This document shows, in pieces, positions 16,174 to 25,213 of a DNA stretch of 64,000 nucleotides. The DNA comes from Aliikangiella marina (GTDB lineage: Bacteria > Pseudomonadota > Gammaproteobacteria > Enterobacterales > Kangiellaceae). The first letter of the stretch is position 1; every line of letters begins with the position of its first letter. The notes below the pieces were generated by a model that saw only the letters and a program-made list of their open reading frames with translations, searched no databases and was not told where the DNA came from. The stretch spans positions 310,001 through 374,000 of the forward strand of contig NZ_VIKR01000006.1 of the NCBI RefSeq assembly GCF_007004765.1, in the 5' to 3' direction. The position numbers and the translations under genes are program-made.

Positions 16174-16441
16174 TCACTTTCCTTCAAAATGTTAAGCCTT
16201 ATCTCTCGGATTAGTGCCAGTCCCCAAATAGCGTTGATTTACCGCCATTTGGTAATCGTTATAGTAGCTTATATAGTTATTTGAAATAAGGTTTTTTATC
16301 TTCTTTTTCTATAAACAAAAGTAATTTAAAACAATTGTTATTTCACTGATAAAAATAGTACTTCACAATATTCTAAATTTTGTCTAAGCCATATATCTCA
16401 AACAGAGTTTATATGTTTAATTTCAAATAAAGGGATATATC

Positions 16442-17272
16442 ATGAAAGGGATATTTGTGAAGTTTTCACTGTCTGTTCTATTAATTCTAGTCTCCGCATT
16501 ATTTTCATTGGAAGCTAATGCATCCTACAAGCTATGTGTGAAGAAAGAAGTGAGTAATGATGGCATTGCTTGGTTTGACGCTAACACCCAAGCAGAAGCG
16601 GTTGTGATCAGCGATACTGCGCATTTTCGGTTTACGGTCATTAAATGTCCAGAGTCTAATGGTGGCTTCGTTGACCTAACGTTGGAAGACCCAATGTTAA
16701 ATATCTCTGAGCCGCTTGAAGATCTGGCTTTTGGATTCAATGATCCGACTGATCGTGGATTTACAACTGAAGTTGTCGGGTTTTGCGCTGGTGAGACAGG
16801 GTATAAAGAAAATATAATGACCGTTACGGGATTGCCATCCTTGCATCCAGAACTTGGTTATCAATCGTATTCTGATAATGCCTGGGCCTATTGTGAAGAT
16901 ACTCCTGTTGGTGGTGACGGCTGTACGCCGGGTTATTGGAAGCAAGATCACCATCTAGATTCTTGGCCTGTCGATACAAACATCAGTTTTTATGAAGTAT
17001 TTGGCCGTTCAATCGAAATAAAAATTAAGAAGCAAGGCAAAATTTATGAGCCATCATTACTCCAAGCATTAAATGCTAGTGGTGGTCAGGTGAACATGGC
17101 TGCGCGACACGCTGCAGCAGCATACTTGAACGCAATGGCAAATGGCGTCAACTATGATATGACCGCAAATGCGGTAATTGAAGCGTTTCAAACCAGCTTT
17201 GATAACAATAATTATGGTGTTTTGATTCAAAATCTAGTGGACTTCAATGAGCAAGGCTGTCCATTAAACTAA
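16442..17272 (+). CDS. Secreted protein with CTPGYWK domain
   Basis: A 276-residue protein with a signal peptide (core LSVLLILVSALFSLEANA). The first half is a beta-rich region with paired cysteines (LCVKKEV, VIKCPES, GFCAGE). After a Gly/Asp linker comes CTPGYWKQDHHLDSWP, the motif at the head of a helical domain found in many secreted proteins of Bacteria and Archaea (TPGYWK/TPGFWK type), continuing with AARHAAAAYLNAMANGVNY to a final Cys. That domain has no established function. The ATG is preceded by AAAGGGA. It is monocistronic and followed by a hairpin terminator. Confidence 0.75.
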   Translation: MKGIFVKFSLSVLLILVSALFSLEANASYKLCVKKEVSNDGIAWFDANTQAEAVVISDTAHFRFTVIKCPESNGGFVDLTLEDPMLNISEPLEDLAFGFNDPTDRGFTTEVVGFCAGETGYKENIMTVTGLPSLHPELGYQSYSDNAWAYCEDTPVGGDGCTPGYWKQDHHLDSWPVDTNISFYEVFGRSIEIKIKKQGKIYEPSLLQALNASGGQVNMAARHAAAAYLNAMANGVNYDMTANAVIEAFQTSFDNNNYGVLIQNLVDFNEQGCPLN

Positions 17273-17304
17273 ATTAATAATTACAACTTTAGACTGTTTA
17301 ATTT

Positions 17305-17330
17305 AGGCGACTTTTAGTCGCCTTTTTTTG
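17305..17330. terminator. Bidirectional terminator
   Basis: AGGCGAC (17305-17311) pairs with GTCGCCT (17317-17323), five-base loop, then seven T on the plus strand. It ends the secreted-protein transcript and overlaps the 3' end of the converging thioredoxin-like gene. Confidence 0.75.
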
Positions 17331-17892
17331 TATTAATTTCTACTGCTGCTCTCATTCCAAGGCTAGTGGTATAGCCTTTACTTTTCGCTTTCACAAAGCC
17401 GTTTCTGTCAATAAAGTAGTAACTCGGAAAAGCACTGATTTTAAATTGTTGTTGAATCTGATTAGTGCCTAAAACCACTGGAGAATTTAAGTGATGTTCC
17501 GCCAAAAAAGCATCTACCTCCTGCAAGTTCTTCCAGTCGAGAGCCACAATTATCGTATTTAAACTGTCAGAATTAGCTTCCCTGACTGTCTCGGTGTTTT
17601 CGATTGAGAGGTGACAAATAGTGCACCATGGCGCGAAAAAATAGATCAACGTGTCTTTTTCACCATTATTAAATTGGTATTGATAGGGTCGACCATTGAC
17701 GTCGATAAGTGTGAAACTCATCATTGGCGCTTTTTCTTCCGTACTCAGCATGTCGCGTGTTTGCCACCAAAAAACCACGGCAACCACGCCGAGGTAAAAT
17801 AACGCTGACAATAGAGAGCCTAATGCTTTTTTACCGGCAAATTTTCGGTTTTCGAAAAGCGTTTTTCGACGTTTCAGAAACTTGTTCAACAT
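17314..17892 (-). CDS. Membrane-anchored thioredoxin-like protein (TlpA/ResA type)
   Basis: A 192-residue protein with one N-terminal membrane helix (about residues 25-45) and a thioredoxin fold facing the periplasm. The redox site is FFAPWCTICH (C-x-x-C); SAFPSYYFIDRNG holds the cis-proline region expected in TlpA/ResA proteins. It is likely a thiol-disulphide oxidoreductase, for example keeping apocytochrome or other exported thiols reduced; the exact partner cannot be read from the sequence. It is the third gene of a reverse-strand set with nudC (four bases upstream) and a YeiH-like permease. Confidence 0.8.
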   Translation of the reverse strand: MLNKFLKRRKTLFENRKFAGKKALGSLLSALFYLGVVAVVFWWQTRDMLSTEEKAPMMSFTLIDVNGRPYQYQFNNGEKDTLIYFFAPWCTICHLSIENTETVREANSDSLNTIIVALDWKNLQEVDAFLAEHHLNSPVVLGTNQIQQQFKISAFPSYYFIDRNGFVKAKSKGYTTSLGMRAAVEINTKKGD

Positions 17893-17896
17893 AGGA

Positions 17897-18808
17897 TTAC
17901 TTTAATGATTTCAAAGATTGACCAGTTTGGTCACGATACCAACGATCGATCAAGTGCCAGCTGATTGATACGGAGAAGGGAAGTTTGATGGTTTTAGCGG
18001 CAATATGTTCGGTTAATTCAGCGGCGCTCACCCATATTGCTTTTTCGATTTCGTCATCGTTTAGCTGAATATCATACTCTTCACTGATCGATTCAAATCC
18101 CAACATGAGCGAGCTGGGAAACGGCCAAGGTTGCGAAGCGACATAGTTAACTTCAGATACTTGAATACCAACCTCTTCATAAGCTTCGCGTTCAACCGCG
18201 TTTTCGAGTGTCTCGCCTGATTCGACGAAGCCGGCCAGAACTGAATAACGATTTTCGTCCCAAGAAGCCTGCCTCGCGAGTAGGATTTTAGATTCTGCTT
18301 CTTCGTTGTTTATAACCGAAAAAATCACTGCCGGTTCTATGCGTGGAAAATGGCTCTTTCCACAAGTCTCATTTGGACATTTTCGCGAGTGTCCCGCTGA
18401 AACTAAAACCGTTTGCGTACCACAATTAGCACAATAACCATGCGTCTGATGCCAGTTTAAAAGGCCTTGTGCGTAGAAAAGTAAGCCCAGTTTTTGATCA
18501 TCTAAATACAAGCCGACTTTTCTAAGATTAGCCATTTCCATTGCGCTAAAATGGGCATCAAGTTGCTCTAAAGCTTGTACAAAAATGTGTTGCTCATCTA
18601 ATTGGCCCAGGTAAAGCGGCTCCGATAAAGCGGCGCCTGTTTGAATGAGGCTCTTTGGAGAGTAATACTTCAAATCATTATTTTCGATTAGCACCTTTCC
18701 TTGATGCCATAAGATAACCAAGCTATCCGTCGTTTCATATAAGCTTGCGATTTCTGCAGAGTTCTCGCGAATTTGAGCTTGCCGGTCGATAGGAGGAAAT
18801 ATACGCAT
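17897..18808 (-). CDS. nudC: NAD+/NADH pyrophosphatase NudC
   Basis: A 303-residue Nudix hydrolase with the layout of NudC: an N-terminal domain, a zinc ribbon (CANCG at about residue 122, then CPNETCG), and a Nudix box GFVESGETLENAVEREAYEE followed by VG, matching G-x5-E-x7-R-E-U-x-E-E-x-G-U. It is followed by SQPWPFPSSLM, the SQPWPFPxS motif that marks NADH-type pyrophosphatases. It would hydrolyse NADH to NMNH and AMP, or remove NAD caps from RNA, in the cytoplasm. It starts two bases after the YeiH-like gene stop, so they form one operon with the thioredoxin-like gene. Confidence 0.9.
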   Translation of the reverse strand: MRIFPPIDRQAQIRENSAEIASLYETTDSLVILWHQGKVLIENNDLKYYSPKSLIQTGAALSEPLYLGQLDEQHIFVQALEQLDAHFSAMEMANLRKVGLYLDDQKLGLLFYAQGLLNWHQTHGYCANCGTQTVLVSAGHSRKCPNETCGKSHFPRIEPAVIFSVINNEEAESKILLARQASWDENRYSVLAGFVESGETLENAVEREAYEEVGIQVSEVNYVASQPWPFPSSLMLGFESISEEYDIQLNDDEIEKAIWVSAAELTEHIAAKTIKLPFSVSISWHLIDRWYRDQTGQSLKSLK

Positions 18809-18809
18809 A

Positions 18810-19742
18810 CTAAAATTTAATCACTAACCACAAAGAAAACAACGACACTAGTATCCATAAAACCACGCCTTGCCACAAGGCGCCCCATTGTAAACCCGAG
18901 AGAGTGGCTTTACTAAAACCAGCCCCAATCAGAAATAGGGCTAATGCCATACCTGTTTTCGCAAGCGCAGGAATCATTTCTTCTAAAAACACTGGTAAAT
19001 TGAAAAAGCTTGTCACACCGCTGGCGAGAACAAAAAACACAATAAAAACGGGTATAGAAACAGACCGTCTATTTTGGTTAAATATTACACTTGCAACGAG
19101 CGCCAATGGAATTATCCACAATGCTCTTGCAAGCTTGGTTGTTGTCGCTACTTTGAGCGCTTCTTCACCAAACGCTCCAGCGGCACCAACCACCGAGCTG
19201 GTATCATGAATCGCTAACGCTGCCCACAGTCCAAATTGGTTTTGCGATAAGCCCAGGTATTGTCCGATACCTGGGAAAATGATTAAGCCAATAGCATTAA
19301 GTAAAAAAACGATAGTGATCGAAATAATTACGTGATTAGGTTTAGCGTTAATTGCTGGAGCAACTGCCGCTATCGCGCTGCCACCGCAAATTGCTGTGCC
19401 GCTAGAGACTAAAAACGCGAGCGGTTTTTCAACACGAAATAGCAAACCAATGAGGTAACCAACTATTAGCGCGAATAGGATAGTCACTAACGTAACGACA
19501 AAACCATCTCTTGCTGTTTCATAAACATCAGTCACATTAATAGCAAAACCCAAGAGAACGATGCTGGTCTTTAAAATTAAACCGGCAGCCCATTGAGTTT
19601 TAATTTGAAACTGATTGCCGATTACGAGTGCATAGACTATTCCGAGCAACAAGCTTATGCCGATCCCAAAAACGCCACTGATGACGATTACAATGAATAC
19701 CCACAGTGCAACTAAGGAAGTTTTCGCTGAAAAATTGGCCAT
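18810..19742 (-). CDS. YeiH-family (UPF0324) membrane protein
   Basis: A 310-residue polytopic protein with about ten membrane helices, matching the YeiH/UPF0324 putative sulfate-exporter family. Typical family segments are VSSGTAICGGSAIAAVAPAI and LWAALAIHDTSSVVGAA. Members are proposed anion exporters and are usually near LysR regulators; none is adjacent here. It heads the operon with nudC and the thioredoxin-like gene, which suggests coexpression rather than a shared pathway. Transport substrate unproven. Confidence 0.8.
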   Translation of the reverse strand: MANFSAKTSLVALWVFIVIVISGVFGIGISLLLGIVYALVIGNQFQIKTQWAAGLILKTSIVLLGFAINVTDVYETARDGFVVTLVTILFALIVGYLIGLLFRVEKPLAFLVSSGTAICGGSAIAAVAPAINAKPNHVIISITIVFLLNAIGLIIFPGIGQYLGLSQNQFGLWAALAIHDTSSVVGAAGAFGEEALKVATTTKLARALWIIPLALVASVIFNQNRRSVSIPVFIVFFVLASGVTSFFNLPVFLEEMIPALAKTGMALALFLIGAGFSKATLSGLQWGALWQGVVLWILVSLFSLWLVIKF

Positions 19743-19838
19743 CTAATTGTTAACAAATGTTTTAATCTTCGAATTATAAACGTAAAAAACTATATATAAC
19801 AGTAGTTTACAAGATATATATCATGTAATAGTTGATAT

Positions 19839-19893
19839 TTGATTACTAGGCTGATGTGGTGTTATAGTTCAATACAACACTAAAGAGAGTGTT
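19839..19893 (+). promoter_or_regulatory. Promoter with candidate GntR operators
   Basis: TTGATT (19839-19844) and TATAGT (19863-19868), 18 bases apart, form a plausible promoter for the GntR-ABC operon. An imperfect palindrome GTGTTATAGTT/CAATACAACAC (19859-19880) covers the -10. A second inverted repeat, AACACT-6-AGTGTT (19876-19893), overlaps its end. YtrA-type GntR regulators usually repress their own ABC operon from such sites, so autoregulation is likely but inferred. Confidence 0.5.
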
Positions 19894-19921
19894 ATTAACC
19901 ATACGAGTTGAGAGAACTTAT

Positions 19922-20299
19922 ATGAATGCAATGAAGTGGAACGATCAAACACCAATCTTTCGGCAACTGAAGGAGAAAGTCGTCGAGTTGATCATGGACG
20001 GTGAAGTCAAAGAAGGCGAAGCAGTTCCTTCGGTAAGGCAAGTGGCCGCGGATTACCAAATTAATCCGTTAACCGTTTCGAAAGCTTACCAGGAATTAGT
20101 TGACGAAAATGTATTAGAAAAAAAGCGAGGATTAGGCATGTTTGTTACCGATGGTGCAAAAGAACATTTGTTCGATGAAGAAAAGCGGCAATTTTTACAG
20201 GAAGAATGGCCCAGAATAATGGTTCGAATAGAGCGATTAGGCTTAAATCTGGAGGAATTAGCAAACCGTGCACCGGCTAATGACGGAGAAAATTCATGA
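19922..20299 (+). CDS. GntR family regulator, YtrA subfamily
   Basis: A 125-residue protein when started at the ATG at 19922 (GAGAG about eight bases upstream); a TTG further upstream is less likely. The N-terminal winged helix is GntR type (TPIFRQLKEKVVELIMDGEV, then EAVPSVRQVAADYQINPLTV and AYQELVDENVLEKKRGLGMFV). The short C-terminal region after residue 75 has two helices, the size expected of the YtrA subfamily, which lacks a large effector domain and is always linked to ABC transporter genes. Its stop overlaps the ATPase start (ATGA). It is probably the repressor of this operon. Confidence 0.85.
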   Translation: MNAMKWNDQTPIFRQLKEKVVELIMDGEVKEGEAVPSVRQVAADYQINPLTVSKAYQELVDENVLEKKRGLGMFVTDGAKEHLFDEEKRQFLQEEWPRIMVRIERLGLNLEELANRAPANDGENS

Positions 20300-21150
20300 G
20301 TACAATCATTCGCGCGAAAGGATTGAGTAAGAGTTACGGTTCTTTTGAAGCTTTAAAGTCAGTCGATTTTACAGTTGAGCGCGGTAAAATCGTCGGCTTA
20401 GTTGGCCCTAACGGCGCCGGCAAGACTACCGTACTTAAAGCCATCTTGGGATTAACCTCTTTTGATGGTGAGCTAGAAGTTCTTGGCTTGAACCCCGCCG
20501 GCCAAAGAGATGACCTAATGAAGCGAGTATGTTTTATCGCTGATGTTGCGGTCCTCCCCAAGTGGCTCAAAGTTAAAGACGCAGTTGAGTTTGTGACAGA
20601 AGTTCATCCCCATTTTAACTTGGAGAGAGCGAAACACTTTTTAAACAAAACGAATATTAAGTGGGACTCTAAAGTTAAAGAACTCTCAAAAGGGATGATA
20701 GTTCAATTGCACTTGGCGTTAGTCATGTCGATTGAAGCAGAGTTACTGGTGTTGGATGAGCCAACTTTGGGCTTAGATATCCTTTATCGTAAAGAATTCT
20801 ACAATCAATTGCTTGCCGAATTCTTTGACGAAGGAAGAAGTATCTTGGTAACTACGCATCAAATTGAAGAAGTTGAAAATCTGTTGACTGATTTAATTTT
20901 CATCAGAGAAGGTCAGATTGTGTTGGACGCATCAATGGATGAAGTCGCGGAGAGTTATGTTGAAGTGATGGTCTCACGTGAAAATGTTGAGCAGGCTAAA
21001 GCACTTAACCCGTTGATTGAAAGAGATGTTTTCGGTCGAAAAGTTTACTTGTTCGAAGGCGTTCCTGTCGAACAATTGCAGGAAATTGGCGAAGTGAATT
21101 CACCCAGTGTAGCCGACTTGTTTGTTGCCAAGATGAAGGAGGGCAAATAA
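20296..21150 (+). CDS. ABC transporter ATP-binding protein
   Basis: A 284-residue ATPase with Walker A GPNGAGKTT (residues 36-44), signature LSKGM, Walker B LLVLDEPT and switch histidine TTHQIEEVE, and a C-terminal tail as in YtrB/CcmA-like exporters. The signature LSKGM deviates from the usual LSGGQ, as is common in this group. It overlaps the GntR gene by four bases and the permease by one, so the three genes are one operon. It likely energises an exporter with the following membrane protein. Substrate unknown. Confidence 0.88.
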   Translation: MSTIIRAKGLSKSYGSFEALKSVDFTVERGKIVGLVGPNGAGKTTVLKAILGLTSFDGELEVLGLNPAGQRDDLMKRVCFIADVAVLPKWLKVKDAVEFVTEVHPHFNLERAKHFLNKTNIKWDSKVKELSKGMIVQLHLALVMSIEAELLVLDEPTLGLDILYRKEFYNQLLAEFFDEGRSILVTTHQIEEVENLLTDLIFIREGQIVLDASMDEVAESYVEVMVSRENVEQAKALNPLIERDVFGRKVYLFEGVPVEQLQEIGEVNSPSVADLFVAKMKEGK

Positions 21151-22067
21151 TGCGTACTTTCAAAGCGTTAGTTAAAAGAGAGTATTGGGAGCATAGAGGA
21201 GCGATGTTTATCACTCCAACGGCCATGACGGTGTTTTTCGCTGCACTCTTAATTTTGGGGTTGATCACGTCGAGCAATATTGAAATAAACGGCGATGATT
21301 TCTCTTTATTGAACAAAATGCCGCAATTGGTTGAACAAATTGATAACCATAGCGAGGAAGAGGTCGATAAAGTCGTGCAACTTGCATTGTACTCGCCGAT
21401 TGTAATCTTCGGGTTTGTGATGTTCTGGGTTGGAATCTTCTATGCCGTCGGTTGCCTCTACGACGAGAGAAAAGATCGAAGTATATTATTTTGGAAGTCT
21501 TTACCCTTATCGGATACGCAAACCGTACTATCGAAATTTTTTACAGTAATAGTTGTCATACCGGTGTTATATTTTTGTGCTCTACTGGTATTTCAAATTT
21601 ACTCCTTGATTTTTGGTACTGTACTTTTATGGTTTGGCGGCGACTCAGGCTTGATAGTTTGGAGCTCAAGTAACTTATTTGTCGTAGCATTCAACAGTCT
21701 GATGGGATTAATCATCTCAAACCTTTGGTTAGCGCCACTTTGGGGCTGGTTAATGTTTGCTTCAGCTTGGGCTAAAAAAGTTGCGATCCTTTGGGGCACA
21801 TTACCCGTATTACTAGTTGGAATTGCGGAAGGCACCATTTTTAATTCAACGGAATTTTTAGAGATGGTAGGCGTTCATATAGCACGGGGTGGTATTGTTG
21901 CGACTGCTAGCATCAATAACCTTGAAAAGGACGGGTACGTTTTAGATATGGATTTGACAAGCCCGTTCCAAGCATTTGCTTTTTCAGAGTTTTGGATTGG
22001 ATTGGTTGTCGCTGCGGTATTCTTGGCAGGTGCGATTTATATCCGCAGAAACAGAGACGAAGCTTGA
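21150..22067 (+). CDS. ABC transporter permease
   Basis: A 305-residue membrane protein with about six predicted helices (the first near residues 20-42, the last just before the C-terminal RRNRDEA). The first extracytoplasmic loop is large and acidic. It matches ABC-2-like permeases of the YtrB/GntR type: KREYWEHRGAMFITP at the N-terminus, and PLSDTQTVLSKF after the second helix is typical for this group. It starts at the last base of the ATPase stop codon. Substrate unknown. Confidence 0.8.
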   Translation: MRTFKALVKREYWEHRGAMFITPTAMTVFFAALLILGLITSSNIEINGDDFSLLNKMPQLVEQIDNHSEEEVDKVVQLALYSPIVIFGFVMFWVGIFYAVGCLYDERKDRSILFWKSLPLSDTQTVLSKFFTVIVVIPVLYFCALLVFQIYSLIFGTVLLWFGGDSGLIVWSSSNLFVVAFNSLMGLIISNLWLAPLWGWLMFASAWAKKVAILWGTLPVLLVGIAEGTIFNSTEFLEMVGVHIARGGIVATASINNLEKDGYVLDMDLTSPFQAFAFSEFWIGLVVAAVFLAGAIYIRRNRDEA

Positions 22068-22119
22068 TTATCTTGTAAATTTATGGGATGATAATTAAAT
22101 CTACGAGAAGGTGACTATT

Positions 22120-22305
22120 ATGGTTTTAAACAGAAAAAGCGCAAAGAAGACGAGCAAAGTGAGTTTGTTTATTGCTATCGCAATGATTGCTACTGTTTTC
22201 GGCGTACTGCATGCCCAGGGATATCAGATTGAGCATATCACTGAAGACGGTGTGCAAGTGTGCAAAGCAGGCGTTATTGAGCTGTTTACAATGCTTCTTT
22301 GGTAG
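22120..22305 (+). CDS. Small membrane or secreted peptide
   Basis: A 61-residue protein starting at the ATG at 22120, with AAGG eight bases upstream. A basic start is followed by a hydrophobic helix (about residues 15-32, VSLFIAIAMIATVFGVL) and a short soluble tail with one cysteine (VQVCKAG). It could be a single-pass membrane peptide or a cleaved exported peptide. It lies 52 bases after the ABC permease and before a strong terminator, so it is probably the last gene of the GntR-ABC operon. Function unknown. Confidence 0.55.
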   Translation: MVLNRKSAKKTSKVSLFIAIAMIATVFGVLHAQGYQIEHITEDGVQVCKAGVIELFTMLLW

Positions 22306-22347
22306 TCATTGCGCGAAAGCGCGGTAGAATCTCCCAGAAGATCAAAA

Positions 22348-22374
22348 ACGGTACGCAAAGCGTGCCGTTTTTTT
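22348..22374 (+). terminator. Hairpin terminator of the GntR-ABC operon
   Basis: ACGGTACGC (22348-22356) pairs with GCGTGCCGT (22360-22368) over nine bases with one G-U pair and a three-base loop, followed by seven T. Confidence 0.8.
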
Positions 22375-22456
22375 ATGTCTAAAGGAATCTGAAAATAAAG
22401 CCACTTGAATCGATGATAATCTGTGCTTCTAGTATTCGGGGGAATTTAACAAAAAG

Positions 22457-22786
22457 CTAATGGCTCGTTTCTGTCGCGAGTTGGCAGACGACATAGGGTG
22501 CGACTACCACCGCCCAAAGGGTAGGATTCTCCGAACAATTCTCTCTCACCCAGCTCGGTGTAGCAAATTCAATATTTTTCTCAAGAATTAGCGACTCAAT
22601 CTCTTTTTGCTGGTTGCTAGCAATTTGCTCGGCGACCTCGATTAGGTTTTTTGACGGTGAAACAGTGAGCAAGTTGCCTTTCGCAAAGAACAATTCAAGC
22701 TCTTTCCAGCTGATTTTGGCGGTTTCTAAATTGAGTTTATCTTTTAAGCTTAGTTCGATTTCTAAATTTTCTTCTGTTTCAGACAC
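22457..22786 (-). CDS. DUF2288 family protein
   Basis: A 109-residue protein when started at the GTG at 22786, which has GGAG eight bases upstream. The frame is open to 22927, but the added 47 residues look non-coding. The conserved core is LKDKLNLETAKISWKELELF then FAKGNLLTV, and the C-terminal NPTLWAVVVAPYVVCQ; both match the DUF2288 family of Proteobacteria and Cyanobacteria. The function of the family is unknown. It is monocistronic, reading into the terminator region of the ABC operon. Confidence 0.8.
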   Translation of the reverse strand: MSETEENLEIELSLKDKLNLETAKISWKELELFFAKGNLLTVSPSKNLIEVAEQIASNQQKEIESLILEKNIEFATPSWVRENCSENPTLWAVVVAPYVVCQLATETSH

Positions 22787-23366
22787 TTGAGATTCTCCGC
22801 AAAGACATGTTCTGCCAGCGACAAGTATACCAGATTGTCTGATTAACAGGGGAACAAGAAAACCCAAGTAATACTCGTAACCATCAAAAACGCAAACGCT
22901 TAAACTTAACAGCCCCAATAATCTCACATTAGTGCTAACCTAAATACCACCACCGAAATACAATTTCGCTGACTGATATCTTTGAAAACAGTTATATAAA
23001 ACCTAGTTGTAAGTTAGGTTTTCCTATTCTTACGCATATTTACACTTTTTTAGAAAGGTTTCATGGTAGAGTAAGCAAAGTGAAGCATTACTTGTCTGGC
23101 GAGATTATTGAGGAAATTCAGGATTTGTTCAGGCGTTGACGTCTATCTTGTCATCAGTCAGAGGGAATATCCAGTTTGGAAGTTACAACTAGTCAAGGAG
23201 TTACAACCAGTCAGGAAGAACTGTGTTGTCTTGAGTTAAGTCGAGATTCGCGTCTAGTGTGCGCGTGCACATTAGCGTAAAGAATTTTGCAAAGAAATTG
23301 ATAGAAGCATTCATGTAGTTACTTCGATTAAATTCGTCATTTAACCTAATCACGAGGTGCAGAAAA
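22787..23366. other. Non-coding gap
   Basis: These 580 bases between the start of the DUF2288 gene and the DUF3016 gene hold no convincing gene. Near 23175-23215 an imperfect 19-base repeat occurs (GAAGTTACAACTAGTCAAG followed by GGAGTTACAACCAGTCAGG). The last bases carry the ribosome site (GAGGTG) of the DUF3016 gene. No clear promoter pair or RNA structure was recognised. Confidence 0.4.
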
Positions 23367-23885
23367 GTGAATATCAAAGTATCCCACGTTAAAGCTTATG
23401 TATTGATCGCCTGTACATTGCTGTTAATCGTCATGTCGACTACTGCCGCCGCAGGAATACAAGTTGAGCTTGTCGAACCCAAGAAATTTAGTGATTATAC
23501 GCTCTCAGGCCAAAGCAAAAAGTCGAGTATAAAAACGATCAAGAAACAGTTTAATGTGATGTTTTCTGATATTGCGAAAGATGTAATCGATGAAAATGAT
23601 GTGCTTACGATCGAAATTACTAATCTTGATTTAGCTGGATACATCGAATATTTCTTTGGCAGTCAAAATAGAGAAATGCGTATTTTAAAAGATCCGGAAC
23701 ATTACCGAATTGAATTCAAGTATGTACTGAAATCGAGTGATGGCAAAGTTAAAACCAGTGGCGAAACGACGATCAAAGAGTTCGTTCACCACAATCCCCG
23801 AAAGTTCACCAATTATCGCTATTCCCATGTTGGTTACATGCGAGAGGATTTAGAGTCTTGGCTTAAGAAGACTTTTGCGGAATAG
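23367..23885 (+). CDS. DUF3016 family exported protein
   Basis: A 172-residue protein with a GTG start (GAGGTG nine bases upstream) and a signal peptide (core [19 protein letters not shown]). The mature part matches DUF3016: [12 protein letters not shown] at the start, [18 protein letters not shown] in the middle, and [19 protein letters not shown] at the end. It is probably periplasmic; no biochemical role is known. Its last 23 bases overlap the end of rnfE on the other strand (convergent). Confidence 0.82.
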   Translation: MNIKVSHVKAYVLIACTLLLIVMSTTAAAGIQVELVEPKKFSDYTLSGQSKKSSIKTIKKQFNVMFSDIAKDVIDENDVLTIEITNLDLAGYIEYFFGSQNREMRILKDPEHYRIEFKYVLKSSDGKVKTSGETTIKEFVHHNPRKFTNYRYSHVGYMREDLESWLKKTFAE

Positions 23886-24552
23886 GGGAGATTGGCAGTT
23901 CTTTGTTTTTCGCTTCTGTGGCGCGTTTGTCGACGATGTTTTTAACCGCAACTAACAATCCTAATCCGATAAATGCGCCAGGTGGTAAGATTGCAAACAA
24001 GAATTTTTGATCGGTAATGTAAAAACGTAATGTGAGCTCTCTGGCCCACTCACCGAGCAGCAAGTGGGCGCCGTCAAAGATTGTCCCTTGACCAACAAGT
24101 TCTCTTAAACCACCTAAAATCATTAATACCAAAGTAAAACCAATACCTTGTGCCAAGCCGTCGATAAACGAAGGAATCACAGGGTTTCGGCTCGCAAAAG
24201 CTTCTGCTCTGCCGATAATCGCACAATTCGTCACAATTAATGGAATGAATATGCCCAACACGAGATACAGCTCATAAGTAAAGGCATTCATGAGCAACTG
24301 AACATTTGTGACAAATGAGGCGATTAACATCACGAAAATTGGGATGCGAATTTCTTGTGGAATATGTTTACGGATTATCGAAACTGTGACATTCGAACCG
24401 ACCAAAACAAAAGTTGTCGCGATCCCCAAACCGAGACCATTAACCATGGTTCCTGTCACGGCGAGAAGCGGACATAAACCCAGCAGTTGCACCAAGGCTG
24501 CGTTATTATTCCACAAGCCGTCTTTGACAACTTGCTGGTTTTCTTTAATCAT
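23863..24552 (-). CDS. rnfE: Rnf complex subunit E
   Basis: A 229-residue integral membrane subunit of the Rnf (Rsx) ion-motive ferredoxin:NAD oxidoreductase. It carries [18 protein letters not shown] near the N-terminus and the [18 protein letters not shown] motif shared by RnfA/RnfE, where the cysteines help hold a membrane Fe-S cluster. About six helices. It is the last gene of rnfABCDGE, overlapping rnfG by eight bases. The stop region overlaps the convergent DUF3016 gene. Confidence 0.93.
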   Translation of the reverse strand: MIKENQQVVKDGLWNNNAALVQLLGLCPLLAVTGTMVNGLGLGIATTFVLVGSNVTVSIIRKHIPQEIRIPIFVMLIASFVTNVQLLMNAFTYELYLVLGIFIPLIVTNCAIIGRAEAFASRNPVIPSFIDGLAQGIGFTLVLMILGGLRELVGQGTIFDGAHLLLGEWARELTLRFYITDQKFLFAILPPGAFIGLGLLVAVKNIVDKRATEAKNKELPISPIPQKSS

Positions 24553-25213
24553 CAGTTACTCCACACGAGGTATCAGGATTAAACAGTTCTTCGCGAGATC
24601 GCTCATAGAATACTAGTGTATTTTTGACCGCTTTGACGATTGCTCGAGGGGTTATTGTGGCCCCAGTAAGCGCATCAAACTCGCCACCATCTTTAGTTAC
24701 TTTCCATTGTTCAATTGGCGTATTCGTTAGCGATTTTGCATCAAATGATTTTATCCAAGAAGACTTTTCAATCTCGATTTTGTCGCCTAATCCGGGCGTC
24801 TCTTGATGCTCAGTAACCCGGACGCCGGCAATCGTTCCATCTTGGTAAATTCCAACAACCAACTTGATTTTTCCAGCATATCCATCGGGTGCAACACTCG
24901 TCATAAATACTGCATAGTCTTCGTTTTCTTTCCGCATCCGATAAACGTTTTGATGGTCTTGGCTGCCGAGTAACTCATCACTTTTGACTCGCATGCAGTC
25001 ATGATAAACATCGTTGTCGTACGCTTCAGCAGGAATGATGTCGTTTAAACGTCTTGCCAACGCTGCTTCGATTTCTTCGGCAATTTTGTCTTTAGTAATT
25101 AAGTGAGTGACAGCAATTAATCCGGTCGATACCAAGGCGAATAACGCGAGTATCGCACCGTTTATCGCTGTGGCTTTTTCAATCGTTGGCGATTGTTTAT
25201 TATCTTCAGTCAT
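24545..25213 (-). CDS. rnfG: Rnf complex subunit G
   Basis: A 222-residue protein with one N-terminal helix (about residues 16-38) and a periplasmic domain carrying the covalent-FMN site [14 protein letters not shown] (S/T-G-A-T motif, flavin on the second Thr). Electrons pass through this FMN to the membrane subunits. The start overlaps the end of rnfD by eight bases. Length and motif are typical of gammaproteobacterial RnfG. Confidence 0.93.
   Translation of the reverse strand: MTEDNKQSPTIEKATAINGAILALFALVSTGLIAVTHLITKDKIAEEIEAALARRLNDIIPAEAYDNDVYHDCMRVKSDELLGSQDHQNVYRMRKENEDYAVFMTSVAPDGYAGKIKLVVGIYQDGTIAGVRVTEHQETPGLGDKIEIEKSSWIKSFDAKSLTNTPIEQWKVTKDGGEFDALTGATITPRAIVKAVKNTLVFYERSREELFNPDTSCGVTDD

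Noticed and set aside
22787-22927. Longer start of the DUF2288 gene
   Set aside because: The family begins near the GTG at 22786, which has a good ribosome site; the extra part looks non-coding.
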